The position numbers and the translations under genes are program-made. From Bacteroidales bacterium (lineage in GTDB: Bacteria > Bacteroidota > Bacteroidia > Bacteroidales > UBA932), in the NCBI GenBank assembly GCA_017962925.1, contig JAGCUK010000069.1, forward strand, positions 1 through 64,000: DNA of 64,000 bases, given 5' to 3'. A model generated the notes under the pieces. The model was not told the DNA's origin. It searched no databases and saw only the letters and a program-made list of their open reading frames with translations. Numbering within the stretch: position 1 is the stretch's first letter; every line of letters starts with the position of its first letter. This document shows, piece by piece, positions 37,877-46,951 of the stretch.

Positions 37877-38884
37877 TTATTTGGCATCCATCGCCTGACA
37901 GGCGGTGATGGCAATCAGATTATAGACATCATCCACGGAACAGCCGCGACTGAGGTCGTTTACCGGCTTGGCAATGCCCTGGAGGATGGGGCCGATGGCT
38001 TCGGCGTGGCCAAGGCGCTGAATCAGCTTATAGGAGATATTTCCGACTTCCAGATTGGGGAATACCAGCACGTTGGCATTACCGGCAATCTCTGAACCGG
38101 GAGCCTTCTTCTTGCCGACAGACGGCACCAGAGCGGCATCTGCCTGAAGTTCACCATCTATCTTGAGGGACGGATCCAACTCTTTGGCGAGAGCTGTCGC
38201 TTCAACTACCTTATCTACCACCTCATGCTTGGCGGAACCCTTGGTAGAGAAGCTCAGCATCGCCACACGGGGATCTGCAAATCCAGCCACGCTCTTCGCG
38301 GTGCGGGCGGTGCAGACTGCAATCTGCGCAAGCTGGCCGGCATCGGGAGCGGGAGTAACCGCAACGTCACCAATCACCAGCACGCCGTTCTCGCCATATT
38401 CGGGGGCCTGGGTGATCATCAGCATAGCACCGCTGACGCAGGTGATGCCGGGAGAGCATTTGATGATCTGGAGGGCCGGGCGCAGGGTTTCACCGGTGGT
38501 GGAAAGGGCGCCGCTGATCTGCCCGTCGGCATCTCCGCTCTTGATGATGAGGCATCCGAAATAGAGGGGATCCAGCACAGTCTTGGCCGCGATTTCAGGG
38601 GTCATTCCCTTGTTCTTGCGGAGTTCATAAAGGAGGTTCGCGTATTCCGCGGTCTTCTCGCTGGTGGCAGGGTCGATTATGGTGGCCTTGCCTATGTGCT
38701 TGAGCCCGAGCTGGGCGGCATATTCCAGGACCTTCTCCTTATTGCCAATAAGGATGATATCTGCAAGGCCGTCTGCAAGGGCGCGGTCTGCCGCTGTGAT
38801 GGTGCGCTCTTCGAAGGATTCGGGGAGCACGATGCGCTGCTTGTTGGATTTTGCACGCGCTACAATCTGTTCAATAAGTGACAT
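37877..38884 (-). CDS. pta: Phosphate acetyltransferase
   Basis: 335 residues. It converts acetyl-CoA and phosphate to acetyl phosphate and CoA. It is the short, single-domain Pta type, without the DRTGG and N-terminal regulatory domains. Visible family blocks are IVLPESFEERTITAADRALADG near 19-40, GALSTTGETLRPALQIIK near 125, and ANVLVFPNLEVGNISYKL near 270. It starts 4 nt after the ackA stop, so the two form the acetate operon in the order ackA-pta. Confidence 0.96.
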   Translation of the reverse strand: MSLIEQIVARAKSNKQRIVLPESFEERTITAADRALADGLADIILIGNKEKVLEYAAQLGLKHIGKATIIDPATSEKTAEYANLLYELRKNKGMTPEIAAKTVLDPLYFGCLIIKSGDADGQISGALSTTGETLRPALQIIKCSPGITCVSGAMLMITQAPEYGENGVLVIGDVAVTPAPDAGQLAQIAVCTARTAKSVAGFADPRVAMLSFSTKGSAKHEVVDKVVEATALAKELDPSLKIDGELQADAALVPSVGKKKAPGSEIAGNANVLVFPNLEVGNISYKLIQRLGHAEAIGPILQGIAKPVNDLSRGCSVDDVYNLIAITACQAMDAK

Positions 38885-38888
38885 ATCG

Positions 38889-40097
38889 TTATTTTGCTAC
38901 TATGTTCATTGTATCGAGGGCGATCATGAGTTCCTCTTCCGTAGGGATGAGGGCGACCTTCACCTTGGAATCGGGGGCGCTGATGAGAGCCTCTTCGCCG
39001 AAAGCCTTCTCGTTTGCAGGGAAATCCAGCTTAACGCCGATGGAACCCAGCTTTTCGCAGACGCGGCGACGCACTTTGTAGTTGTGCTCTCCGATGCCTG
39101 CGGTGAAGACGATCAGATCCACGCCATCCAGCACCACGCTGTAGGCACCGATCAGCTTCACGATATCGTAGGTGAGCTTGTTTATGGCCAGGCGGGCACG
39201 GGCGTTGCCGTTCGCGGCGGCTTCTTCAGTTTCACGCATATCGGAACTGACTCCTCCGAGGCCGATCAGACCGCTCTTCTTGTTCATGATGGTGGTCATC
39301 TCGTCCGGAGATATGTTCTTTTTCTTCATCATGTAGGGGATGACGTTGCAGTCCACATTACCGCAGCGGGTACCCATGATCATGCCTTCCAGCGGGGTGA
39401 AGCCCATGGAGGTGTCGATGCACTTGCCGTTCTTGACCGCAGTGACCGAAGATCCGTTGCCGATATGGCAGGTGATAATCTTGGAGTTGTTGATATCCAG
39501 GCCGACGAACTCCGCTCCCCTGCGGGACACATACTGGTGCGAAGTGCCGTGGGCACCATAGCGGCGTACGTGGTAGTCGGTGTAGTAATCATAAGGAAGT
39601 GCGTACATGTACGCGTAATCCGGCATGGTCTGATGGAAGGCCGTATCGAAAACTACCACCTGCGGGGTCTTGGGAAGCACCTGAGTGATGGCATGGATGC
39701 CGAGAAGGTGCGCAGGATTGTGCAGAGGTGCGAAATCGCAGCAGATCTCGATCTTCTTCAACACATCATCGTTCACCAGGCAGCTGCCGTCGAAGAAATC
39801 GGCACCTTGCACGATGCGGTGGCCGACAGCGTCCACATCGTCGAAAGAGGTGAGCACGCCGTGAACCGGATCCACCAGGGCATCCATGACGAGCTTCATT
39901 CCCAGCTTGTGATCCGGGATGGGAAGTGCTTTTTCGAATACCGCCTTGCCGGTGGGTTTGTGGGTGATGTTTCCTTCGGGAAGACCGATTTTTTCTACCA
40001 GGCCCTTGGCCTTGACCTCATAATCGGTTGCGCTCTTCATATCAAATAACTGGTACTTGATGGAGGAGCTGCCGCAGTTAATGACAAGTATGATCAT
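38889..40097 (-). CDS. ackA: Acetate kinase
   Basis: 402 residues. It makes ATP from acetyl phosphate and ADP, releasing acetate: the energy-yielding end of fermentation. Family signatures are LVINCGSSSIKYQLF (4-18), VVFDTAFHQTMPDYAYMY near 145, GAHGTSHQYVS near 177, and TCHIGNGSSVTAVKNGK near 203. It is preceded by a full consensus promoter and followed by pta. Confidence 0.97.
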   Translation of the reverse strand: MIILVINCGSSSIKYQLFDMKSATDYEVKAKGLVEKIGLPEGNITHKPTGKAVFEKALPIPDHKLGMKLVMDALVDPVHGVLTSFDDVDAVGHRIVQGADFFDGSCLVNDDVLKKIEICCDFAPLHNPAHLLGIHAITQVLPKTPQVVVFDTAFHQTMPDYAYMYALPYDYYTDYHVRRYGAHGTSHQYVSRRGAEFVGLDINNSKIITCHIGNGSSVTAVKNGKCIDTSMGFTPLEGMIMGTRCGNVDCNVIPYMMKKKNISPDEMTTIMNKKSGLIGLGGVSSDMRETEEAAANGNARARLAINKLTYDIVKLIGAYSVVLDGVDLIVFTAGIGEHNYKVRRRVCEKLGSIGVKLDFPANEKAFGEEALISAPDSKVKVALIPTEEELMIALDTMNIVAK

Positions 40098-40127
40098 ATT
40101 TAAGAATAATGTATTTTCAATAGCTTA

Positions 40128-40159
40128 CAAATTTAAGAAATAATGCTTACTTTAGCAAA
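40128..40159 (-). promoter_or_regulatory. Full promoter of ackA-pta
   Basis: On the minus strand TTTG (40156-40159) is followed after 20 nt by TAAATTTG (40128-40135), both exact matches to the Bacteroidota -33 and -7 elements. The ATG lies 30 nt further on. One of the best promoters in the window, fitting a highly expressed fermentation operon. Confidence 0.8.
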
Positions 40160-40178
40160 GTTAAAAAAGTGAATCGTT

Positions 40179-41237
40179 ATGGATGAGGCGCGGGACATTG
40201 TGATGGTATCGTTTCCTTTTGCGGCGGGGGTTGCCCTCGCCCAGTTCTGCCCGTTCCCCCTTTTCCATATCTCCCTGGCTATCAGCGCCATACTGCTTCT
40301 GCTCGCCCTCGGCGACAAGCTTCGCGGGCGCATCTGGCACGGGGTGGTTTTCTTCGCTCTGGGGGCCTTGTGCGGGGCAGCGGGAGGAGGTGTAGGGATG
40401 ACGGGAGATGCTGGGGTATTCCGCCGGGCGCTGGAACGCACCGACGCCATCATCCGCTCCATTCCCTTCCCCCATGGCAGCACCAACGAACTCCTGCGGG
40501 CGCTTCTGACCGGGCAGCGCGATGGTCTCTCCCGCGAAACGGTGGCCGCCTTCCGCAGCGCGGGCGCATCCCACATCCTCGCACTCAGCGGGCTGCATCT
40601 GGGCATTATCTATCTGCTGGTGAGCAAGTTACTCTCGCTCCTGGGGAACGGACGCATCGCATCCATCATCCGCAGCATACTGATCGTGGCGGCATCCGCG
40701 TTCTTCGCATTCATGACCGGCGCCGCCCCATCCACCGTCCGCGCGCTGCTCTTCATCACCATCAACGAACTCATGCGCTACTCGCCCGGGCGCAGGAAAA
40801 GTCCGCTGGCGGTGTGGTGCCTGGCGCTGATGATACAGCTGCTGATATCTCCCTGGGTGATCCGCTCCGTGGGCTTTCAGCTGAGCTATCTGGCGATGCT
40901 GGGGATTTTCCTGGTATTTCCCTGGCTGGACGGGTTCTATCCTAAGACCGGGCGGGGGCCGCATCCGGTGAAATGGATCTGGTCTTCGATGGCGCTTTCG
41001 CTATCCTGCCAGTTATTCACCGCGCCCCTGGTCTGGCTGCACTTCCGCACCTTCCCCAAATACTTCCTTCTGACCAACCTGCTGGCACTACCGCTCACAT
41101 CCTTACTGATGTTCGCCGCCGTGCCCCTGCTGCTGCTCACTTTCGCCGGCCTCTCCCCCTCCTGGCTGATCTGGCTGACGGACACCCTCGCCCTAGTGTT
41201 GGAAAAATGCCTGTTTATTATTGCAGCACTTAATTAG
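40179..41237 (+). CDS. Short ComEC/Rec2-family membrane protein
   Basis: 352 residues, about half the length of ComEC. It holds the Competence domain with the signature region ASHILALSGLHLGIIYLLV near 130-148, AAPSTVRALLFITINELMRY near 186-205, and many transmembrane helices. The N-terminal OB-like domain (DUF4131) and the C-terminal metallo-beta-lactamase-like domain of ComEC are absent; no remnant follows, since a terminator comes 23 nt after the stop. ComEC passes single-stranded DNA through the inner membrane during transformation; whether this core alone works is uncertain. It diverges from ackA. Confidence 0.8.
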   Translation: MDEARDIVMVSFPFAAGVALAQFCPFPLFHISLAISAILLLLALGDKLRGRIWHGVVFFALGALCGAAGGGVGMTGDAGVFRRALERTDAIIRSIPFPHGSTNELLRALLTGQRDGLSRETVAAFRSAGASHILALSGLHLGIIYLLVSKLLSLLGNGRIASIIRSILIVAASAFFAFMTGAAPSTVRALLFITINELMRYSPGRRKSPLAVWCLALMIQLLISPWVIRSVGFQLSYLAMLGIFLVFPWLDGFYPKTGRGPHPVKWIWSSMALSLSCQLFTAPLVWLHFRTFPKYFLLTNLLALPLTSLLMFAAVPLLLLTFAGLSPSWLIWLTDTLALVLEKCLFIIAALN

Positions 41238-41259
41238 CTATCTTTCAACCATTTACTGA

Positions 41260-41292
41260 AAAGAGAATCAGCGAATTTCACCGATTCTCTTT
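41260..41292. terminator. Terminator between comEC-like gene and TPM gene
   Basis: Arms AAAGAGAATC (41260-41269) and GATTCTCTTT (41283-41292), 10 bp perfect, loop of 13 nt. The A- and T-rich ends allow use from both sides. Confidence 0.75.
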
Positions 41293-41330
41293 CTGGTAAG
41301 TAGCTTATTATCAAATACTTAGCTGCTGCG

Positions 41331-42131
41331 CTAAAAGCGACCGGCCGCGCCACCGCCACCGAAGGAGCCGCCGCCGAAGCCGCCGAATCCTCCACCGCCC
41401 CAGCCGGAGCCGCCGCCGAAGCCGCCACCCCAGGATCCGCGGGAGGAACTGCCACTGCCAAAGGTGATGGTAGGGCCGCGGAAAGAGCCGGTTCCGCCTC
41501 CATGATTGTTACCGTCCTTGGAGGCGGCGTAGATAATCAGAATGAATACTATCAGGAAGAATAAAGCCATAACTCCCATCCCGATAATCGCGCCGGCATC
41601 GTCGTCATCGTCCCGCGGTTCGCTGATCTCTCCCTCGGCGAGGGCCATCAGTTCCACGCAAGCCTTGCTTACGGCCGGCCAATACTCATCCTGACGCAGA
41701 TGATGGCCCATTATGTTGCGGATGATGCGGGATGCGTATGCATCGGGGATAGCACCCTCGAGCCCGCGTCCTACCTGGATCGTGACATCCACATATCCCC
41801 CTTCGCGGGTCTTCAGGAGCACCAGCACGCCATTGTTGCGGCTGCCTCCTATCCCCCACTTGTTCGCCAGACTCAGTGCATAGCGGGACACATCCTGATC
41901 GTAGAGAGTGGTGACCGTCACCACGCTGATCTGGTTGGAGGTGCGATTGTCGAAATCCACCAGCACCGCCTCGAGAGAATCGGCCTGATCCTGGGTGAAG
42001 GCACCCGCGAGGTCGTTTACCAGACGCGGCGGATTGGGGACTGCGGGGATAATATCATCTGCCGCCGCCCTGCCCGGAATGGCAAGGACGACGACGGATA
42101 AAACTGCGATTATCCTTTTCAGGAAGCGCAT
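41331..42131 (-). CDS. TPM-domain (YgcG-like) membrane protein
   Basis: 266 residues: signal peptide about 1-24, TPM domain about 35-165 (VNDLAGAFTQDQADSLEAVL, then NNGVLVLLKTREGGYVDVTI and VGRGLEGAIPDAYASRII), one transmembrane helix about 182-204, and a Gly/Ser/Phe-rich tail. TPM proteins typically pair with LemA, as here (the start overlaps the lemA stop by one base, TGATG). The role is unclear; membrane maintenance has been proposed for the pair. Confidence 0.9.
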   Translation of the reverse strand: MRFLKRIIAVLSVVVLAIPGRAAADDIIPAVPNPPRLVNDLAGAFTQDQADSLEAVLVDFDNRTSNQISVVTVTTLYDQDVSRYALSLANKWGIGGSRNNGVLVLLKTREGGYVDVTIQVGRGLEGAIPDAYASRIIRNIMGHHLRQDEYWPAVSKACVELMALAEGEISEPRDDDDDAGAIIGMGVMALFFLIVFILIIYAASKDGNNHGGGTGSFRGPTITFGSGSSSRGSWGGGFGGGSGWGGGGFGGFGGGSFGGGGAAGRF

Positions 42132-42703
42132 CAGAACTCTACCTTGGGAGCGGTCTTGGCAGCCTCGTCAGCCTCGAAATAACCCTTGGTGGAGAAGCCG
42201 AAGATACTCGCAAGCAGGTTATTGGGGAAACGGCGCACGGTGGTATTGTACTCCTTGGCGGTTTCGTTGAAAGCCCTGCGGGCCTCTGCGATGCGGTTCT
42301 CGGTGCCTTCGAGCTGGGCCTGGAGATCCAGGAAGTTCTCGTTGGCCTTCAGGTCGGGATAGTTTTCCACCACCATGAGCAGGCGATTCAGTGCGGAACT
42401 GACCTCACCCTGAGCCTTCTGGTATGCGGCCACTTCCTCGGTGGAGAGATTTCCTCCGTTCACCTGAGTGGCAGCGGCACGGGCGTTCACGACTGCCTCG
42501 AGAGTGCTGCTCTCGTGCTGGGCATAACCCTTAACAGTGGCGACCAGATTGGGAATCAGGTCTGCACGGCGCTGATAATTATTTTCCACCTGTCCCCAGG
42601 CGGCGGTAACTGCTTCGTCTTTGTTGACCAGGCCATTGTAGGCGGAAATGCCCCAGATGGCTACGATGGCGATAATGCCAATCCAAATGAGTGATTTTTT
42701 CAT
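42131..42703 (-). CDS. lemA: LemA family protein
   Basis: 190 residues. One N-terminal transmembrane helix (about 5-21), then the LemA helical domain: YNGLVNKDEAVTAAWGQVEN, YQRRADLIPNLVATVKGYA, a NYPDLKANENFLDLQAQLEG segment, and NRIAEARRAFNETAKEYN. Function is unsettled. It forms a unit with the TPM-domain gene and lies 19 nt after the surface lipoprotein gene. Confidence 0.93.
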   Translation of the reverse strand: MKKSLIWIGIIAIVAIWGISAYNGLVNKDEAVTAAWGQVENNYQRRADLIPNLVATVKGYAQHESSTLEAVVNARAAATQVNGGNLSTEEVAAYQKAQGEVSSALNRLLMVVENYPDLKANENFLDLQAQLEGTENRIAEARRAFNETAKEYNTTVRRFPNNLLASIFGFSTKGYFEADEAAKTAPKVEF

Positions 42704-42722
42704 TGTATGCTTTAAACTAGAA

Positions 42723-43727
42723 TTATCTTACGCAACGGACATTGGCCCTCAGGCTCTCCTTTCCATATTCTCCGCTGAAGAAAGCGGGTTTGTCTACATA
42801 GATATAGCGGGCGATGCCCATATCGGCCCCGGACGCATCCGCAGTCCAGAACATCGCATATTCCTTATATGCACGGAAGGAGGCTGAAGCGCCCTCGACC
42901 ATGGCGTATCCCAGAGGGATTGCGGAGAAACGGCTCTGATTGGTGATCTTCACATCCGGCCAGAACTCCCAGAGTCTGTCGCCATTGAAGGTTGCATCCA
43001 CCATAAGAGCACCGGCCGCATTGTCCTCTTTCCCGGCAACAGCCTCTGCCAAGGCCTTGAATTCGGCATTGGAAGGAAGATGCCATCCGGAAGGGCAGGC
43101 GGAAGCAGCCTCTGACCATGTGTAAAAGCGACCGAAAACATCGGATATCGCTTCATCATCTTCGTATGCAATACCGGCGCCGTTCCAGGCAAGATTCTGG
43201 ATCATCCAATCCTTGCCGCCGACGGTGTTGTAATAATATTTCTGCCCGTCACGCGAATCCGTAAACGAAGGTATGCTGGCAAGGAAATCATAACCTTTCA
43301 GGGAACCAGTGCCGAGGATGGGATTCACGATGGTGAAAGTCGCATTCGCGGTCTTTTCATAATAACCGTCGGCCCATGCAGACAATATCAGAGTGAAGGT
43401 GGCGAGGGAATCTTTCGAGATCACGAAATCGAACTCTTTGCCCTTGCTGGCTGGATCGGACTCGCGACGCAGGGTATCCGTCTTCTCTGTGAAAGGATTG
43501 ACCCATCTGTAACCCACAAGCGAATCTGCCTTGTCGTCCCCTTTGTAAACACCAGTAGGGCTCACATGGATGACATCCCCGTATCTGACATAGGACGGGA
43601 AATCGAATTCAATGGTACCGGAAAGATATTGTTTAGTGTTGCTATCGTCATCGTCCTTCTTGCAGGACACAGAAAAAGCAAGCACCGCGGTCAGGCAAAA
43701 TATTGTTAAAAAGCGCAAATACTTCAT
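42723..43727 (-). CDS. Fibrobacter succinogenes major-domain lipoprotein
   Basis: 334 residues. Lipoprotein signal ending VSC (Cys22) followed by Lys and a run of Asp. A beta-rich part (about 35-135) precedes the F. succinogenes major paralogous domain (about 155-333): KDWMIQNLAWNG, GRFYTWSEAASACPSGWHLP, a FWTADASG segment and the final ANVRCVR with its conserved Cys. Such lipoproteins are usually outer-surface proteins of unknown ligand in Bacteroidota. Confidence 0.85.
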   Translation of the reverse strand: MKYLRFLTIFCLTAVLAFSVSCKKDDDDSNTKQYLSGTIEFDFPSYVRYGDVIHVSPTGVYKGDDKADSLVGYRWVNPFTEKTDTLRRESDPASKGKEFDFVISKDSLATFTLILSAWADGYYEKTANATFTIVNPILGTGSLKGYDFLASIPSFTDSRDGQKYYYNTVGGKDWMIQNLAWNGAGIAYEDDEAISDVFGRFYTWSEAASACPSGWHLPSNAEFKALAEAVAGKEDNAAGALMVDATFNGDRLWEFWPDVKITNQSRFSAIPLGYAMVEGASASFRAYKEYAMFWTADASGADMGIARYIYVDKPAFFSGEYGKESLRANVRCVR

Positions 43728-43745
43728 GTCACAATTAATATCCTA

Positions 43746-43753
43746 CAAATATA
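43746..43753 (-). promoter_or_regulatory. -7 promoter box of the surface lipoprotein-lemA run
   Basis: Minus strand TATATTTG, exact match, 18 nt before ATG 43727. Confidence 0.55.
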
Positions 43754-43809
43754 ATACAAATATTCTGCCGAAGTGAAAAAACAGCAATGGATAACCCAAA
43801 AGTTTTCGT

Positions 43810-43817
43810 TATATTTG
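43810..43817 (+). promoter_or_regulatory. -7 promoter box of the ftsK operon
   Basis: TATATTTG, exact match, ending 6 nt before ATG 43824. It decides the start of the DUF4290 gene, because the longer open frame begins upstream of the promoter. Confidence 0.65.
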
Positions 43818-43823
43818 CGTACT

Positions 43824-44501
43824 ATGAATGATATCGAAATGACAATGAGCGAAGAAGCAATCAAGCACGAATACAATACAGAGCGCGAGAAGCTTAAGAT
43901 TACCGAATACGGGCGCAATGTCCTCAAAATGGTGGCGCACTTGAAGGAGATTCCGGACCGTGCGAAGAGGAGCGAGCAGGCGATCGCCGTGGTCAAGACC
44001 ATGGAAATCCTCAACCCTGGCGTAAAAAGCCAGGAAGACTGGGAGCATAAGCTCTGGGACCAGCTCTATATCATAGCCGAGTTCGATCTGGACATCGACT
44101 CCCCCTATCCCTGCCCCATCAAAGAAGATTTCGACACCAAGCCAGTGCCGCTTCCCATGAAGGGCACCAAGATCAAAGCCACCCACTACGGCCGCAACAT
44201 AGAAAAGATCATCGACCTCCTCTGCACCGAGCCAGACGGTGAGGTCAAGACGGCGATGATCCATTCCCTCGCAAACTACATGCGCACTCAATACCTGATC
44301 TGGAACAAGGACAGCGTGGCAGACGAGACCATATTTGCGGATATCGAGAAATTGTCCGACTACAGGCTCAAAGTTCCGGAAGGCCTCAGCCTCAAGGGCC
44401 TGTCGCAGGATGCATCCTTCTCCCGCCCCACTTTGGGAATCAAGCCTCAGGGCGGAAGCAAGAACCGCAAACACTATAACAAGAAAGGCAAAAAGAAATG
44501 A
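43824..44501 (+). CDS. DUF4290 family protein
   Basis: 225 residues from ATG 43824. The family is Bacteroidota-specific and unknown in function. Recognisable blocks are KHEYNTEREKLKITEYGRNV near 13-32 and GTKIKATHYGRNIEKIIDLL near 112-131. The C-terminus is Lys/Asn-rich and probably flexible. First gene of the ftsK operon; it overlaps ftsK by ATGA. Confidence 0.88.
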   Translation: MNDIEMTMSEEAIKHEYNTEREKLKITEYGRNVLKMVAHLKEIPDRAKRSEQAIAVVKTMEILNPGVKSQEDWEHKLWDQLYIIAEFDLDIDSPYPCPIKEDFDTKPVPLPMKGTKIKATHYGRNIEKIIDLLCTEPDGEVKTAMIHSLANYMRTQYLIWNKDSVADETIFADIEKLSDYRLKVPEGLSLKGLSQDASFSRPTLGIKPQGGSKNRKHYNKKGKKK

Positions 44502-46951
44502 GTAGATTCGGGGACTACATAGCCTTCTGGCGCAACTGGGACGGTAAAGAAAGGAGCAATGCGAAAGTTATCACAGGGCTCCTGACCGGGGTATTCTGCC
44601 TGTTCATACTCATTTCCTGCATTTCATACCTCTTCCACTGGCAGCAGGATATGAGCCTTCTGGGCAATCCTGCCATGATGGATAGTGCCACCGGTGTCGG
44701 CAATGCCGCCGGCAAATTGGGATATCGCACCGGACACCTCTTGATCGGAGATCTCTTCGGGCTAGGCAGTTTTGCTCTGCTGATAATCCTGGTGGCAATC
44801 AGTGTGCGCCTGATCGGCCGCAAATGGGGCTTCTCCCTCATCAAAACCACCCTGCTGACACTTACGGGCACGATGGTCGCATCTCTGCTACTCGCCTTCG
44901 TCGGCAATCTCGCCGGCATTCCGGACATCTTCGGGGGCGGCCTCGGCGGCGAATTTGGCAGGCAGGTGGTTTTATGGGGCAACAATCTGTTCGGCCTCAT
45001 CATCTGCGGTGCCATCATCCTTCTTCTCGTGATTCTCTGGCTGTTCTTCAGCAGCCCCCGCTTCACCACCTGGGTTTACTCCCTCGGCGGAAGGTCTTCC
45101 GATTCTGATTCAGACTTCGTTTCCAGTTTTGAGACAGAGTCCGATGCAATAGAGGCGGAGGAAGTGGCAGAGGAGACCGCCGCGGCGGAGGACGCGTCTT
45201 CCTCTGAGACCGCTGCCACCCTCGGCACGCTAAGAGGGGGGACCGTGAACGAAGTGAACGGTGGGGTCGAGCGAAGCGAGACGGTCGAAGAGGAAGAACC
45301 GTCTGCAGACGCGGAAAATTCCCTTGAAGTCGTTGTAGACGACACTTTGGAGAACGAACGCTACGAGAGTCTGCCGCCGATCGACAACCGTCTCGATCCG
45401 CCGGAAGGGCTTCCGAAATTCAAAGCCCCCGGTCTCGAACTCCTCGAGGCCCACGCTTCCGAACGCCGCCAGGTATCCAACGAAGAACTTCAGCGCAACA
45501 ATAACAAGATACGCGCGACCCTGAAGAACTATAAGATCGAAATCACCGAGGTCAAGGCTCAGGTAGGTCCCACGGTCACATTGTACCGGGTCACCCTGGC
45601 CCCCGGCGTGCGCATCTCCGAGGTCAAGAAACTCCAGGAGGATATCGGCATGCAAATGAATGCCAAGGGCGTGCGCGTGGTCACTCTGTCAGACTCCGTC
45701 GGCATCGAAGTGGCTAATGATTATGCCTCCATCGTGCCTCTCAAGAGCCTCCTGAACAGCGAGGCCTTCCGCTCCAGCAAATACGAGTTGCCGGTCGCGA
45801 TAGGATATACCATCACCCAGCAGGTCAAGGTGTTCGACCTCAGCGACGCTCCCCACCTCCTCGTGGCGGGTGCCACCAAGCAGGGCAAGTCGGTGGGATT
45901 GAACATAATCATCACCTCGCTGCTCTATGCAAAGCATCCTTCGGAGCTGAAGTTTGTCTTCATCGACCCGAAGATGGTGGAATTCTCCGCCTATAACTCC
46001 CTCCTCAAGCACTATCTTGCGGTGCTACCCACTGCCGGAGACGAAGAGGAAGAAAGGGCGAAGGCTATCGTCAAGAGTGCAAAGGACGCGGAACTGACGC
46101 TAAAGAGCCTCTGCATAGAGATGGACGAGCGCTACGCTCTGCTTAGCAAATCCGGAGAAAACAAAATCACCGACTACAACGAGAAATACAAGGCACGCAA
46201 ACTGAACCCCAAGAACGGCCACAGATTCCTGCCGTACCTTGTTACCATAGTGGATGAATATGCCGACCTCACTATGACCATGGGCGCCAGCCCCGAGGTG
46301 CGCGCAGCATCCAAGAGCATCACAAACTCCATCATCCGCCTGGCCCAGAAAGGCCGCGCCGCAGGTATCCACGTGATCATCGCCACCCAGAGGCCTTCCG
46401 TGGATGTCATCTCCGGCGTCATCAAGGGCAACTTCCCTCTGAGAATCGCCTTCCGCGTGGCATCCAGGACGGACTCCATGACCATTATCGACTCCCCCGG
46501 AGCCGAGAAACTGATAGGCCGTGGCGATATGCTCCTTTCCGCAGGCATCGAGAACGAACGCATCCAGTGCGGCTTCGTCAGCAACTCCGAGATCAAGGCC
46601 ATCACCAATTTCATCGGGGATCAGGAAGGGTTCGGCAAGAGCTACAACACTCCTTATTATCTGCCCGAGGTCAAGGAAGAGGAGAAAGAAGGCGGCGCCA
46701 AGGGCGAACTGGGAGATTTGGACGAGCGTTTCGAGGAGGCTGCCAAACTGGTGGTCACCACCCAGAGGGGATCCACCTCCGACCTGCAGCGCAGGCTGGG
46801 TATGGGCTATGCTAAGGCTGGCCGCGTGATGGACCAGCTGGAGCAGGCCGGAATCGTCGGTCCTCAGGAAGGAAGCAAACCTCGCACGGTTCTTGTATCT
46901 ACTCTCGATGACCTTGAAACACTGCTTGATAACCTAAGGAACGATGCGTAA
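44498..46951 (+). CDS. ftsK: DNA translocase FtsK
   Basis: 817 residues. It moves chromosomal DNA through the closing septum and acts with XerCD at dif. Four hydrophobic segments in about 22-190 anchor it. A low-complexity acidic linker follows (about 205-310). The RecA-like motor has Walker A in VAGATKQGKSVGLN near 465, a Walker B region VTIVDEYADLTM, and IHVIIATQRPSVDVISG. The C-terminal gamma winged helix (about 745-817) that reads polar sequences is present. The linker contains an odd in-frame repeat-like segment (residues 246-263). It overlaps the LolA-like gene by 8 nt. Confidence 0.95.
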   Translation: MSRFGDYIAFWRNWDGKERSNAKVITGLLTGVFCLFILISCISYLFHWQQDMSLLGNPAMMDSATGVGNAAGKLGYRTGHLLIGDLFGLGSFALLIILVAISVRLIGRKWGFSLIKTTLLTLTGTMVASLLLAFVGNLAGIPDIFGGGLGGEFGRQVVLWGNNLFGLIICGAIILLLVILWLFFSSPRFTTWVYSLGGRSSDSDSDFVSSFETESDAIEAEEVAEETAAAEDASSSETAATLGTLRGGTVNEVNGGVERSETVEEEEPSADAENSLEVVVDDTLENERYESLPPIDNRLDPPEGLPKFKAPGLELLEAHASERRQVSNEELQRNNNKIRATLKNYKIEITEVKAQVGPTVTLYRVTLAPGVRISEVKKLQEDIGMQMNAKGVRVVTLSDSVGIEVANDYASIVPLKSLLNSEAFRSSKYELPVAIGYTITQQVKVFDLSDAPHLLVAGATKQGKSVGLNIIITSLLYAKHPSELKFVFIDPKMVEFSAYNSLLKHYLAVLPTAGDEEEERAKAIVKSAKDAELTLKSLCIEMDERYALLSKSGENKITDYNEKYKARKLNPKNGHRFLPYLVTIVDEYADLTMTMGASPEVRAASKSITNSIIRLAQKGRAAGIHVIIATQRPSVDVISGVIKGNFPLRIAFRVASRTDSMTIIDSPGAEKLIGRGDMLLSAGIENERIQCGFVSNSEIKAITNFIGDQEGFGKSYNTPYYLPEVKEEEKEGGAKGELGDLDERFEEAAKLVVTTQRGSTSDLQRRLGMGYAKAGRVMDQLEQAGIVGPQEGSKPRTVLVSTLDDLETLLDNLRNDA
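45233..45286 (+). repeat. In-frame repeat-like insert in the ftsK linker
   Basis: The DNA holds GTGAACGAAGTGAACGGTG followed by GTCGAGCGAAGCGAGACGG. This alternating GAACGAAG and GAGCGAAG pattern, unlike the surrounding codons, encodes residues 246-263 (RGGTVNEVNGGVERSETV) between two Glu/Ala-rich stretches. It resembles a short dispersed repeat that settled in frame in a disordered linker; other copies are not in this window. Confidence 0.45.
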
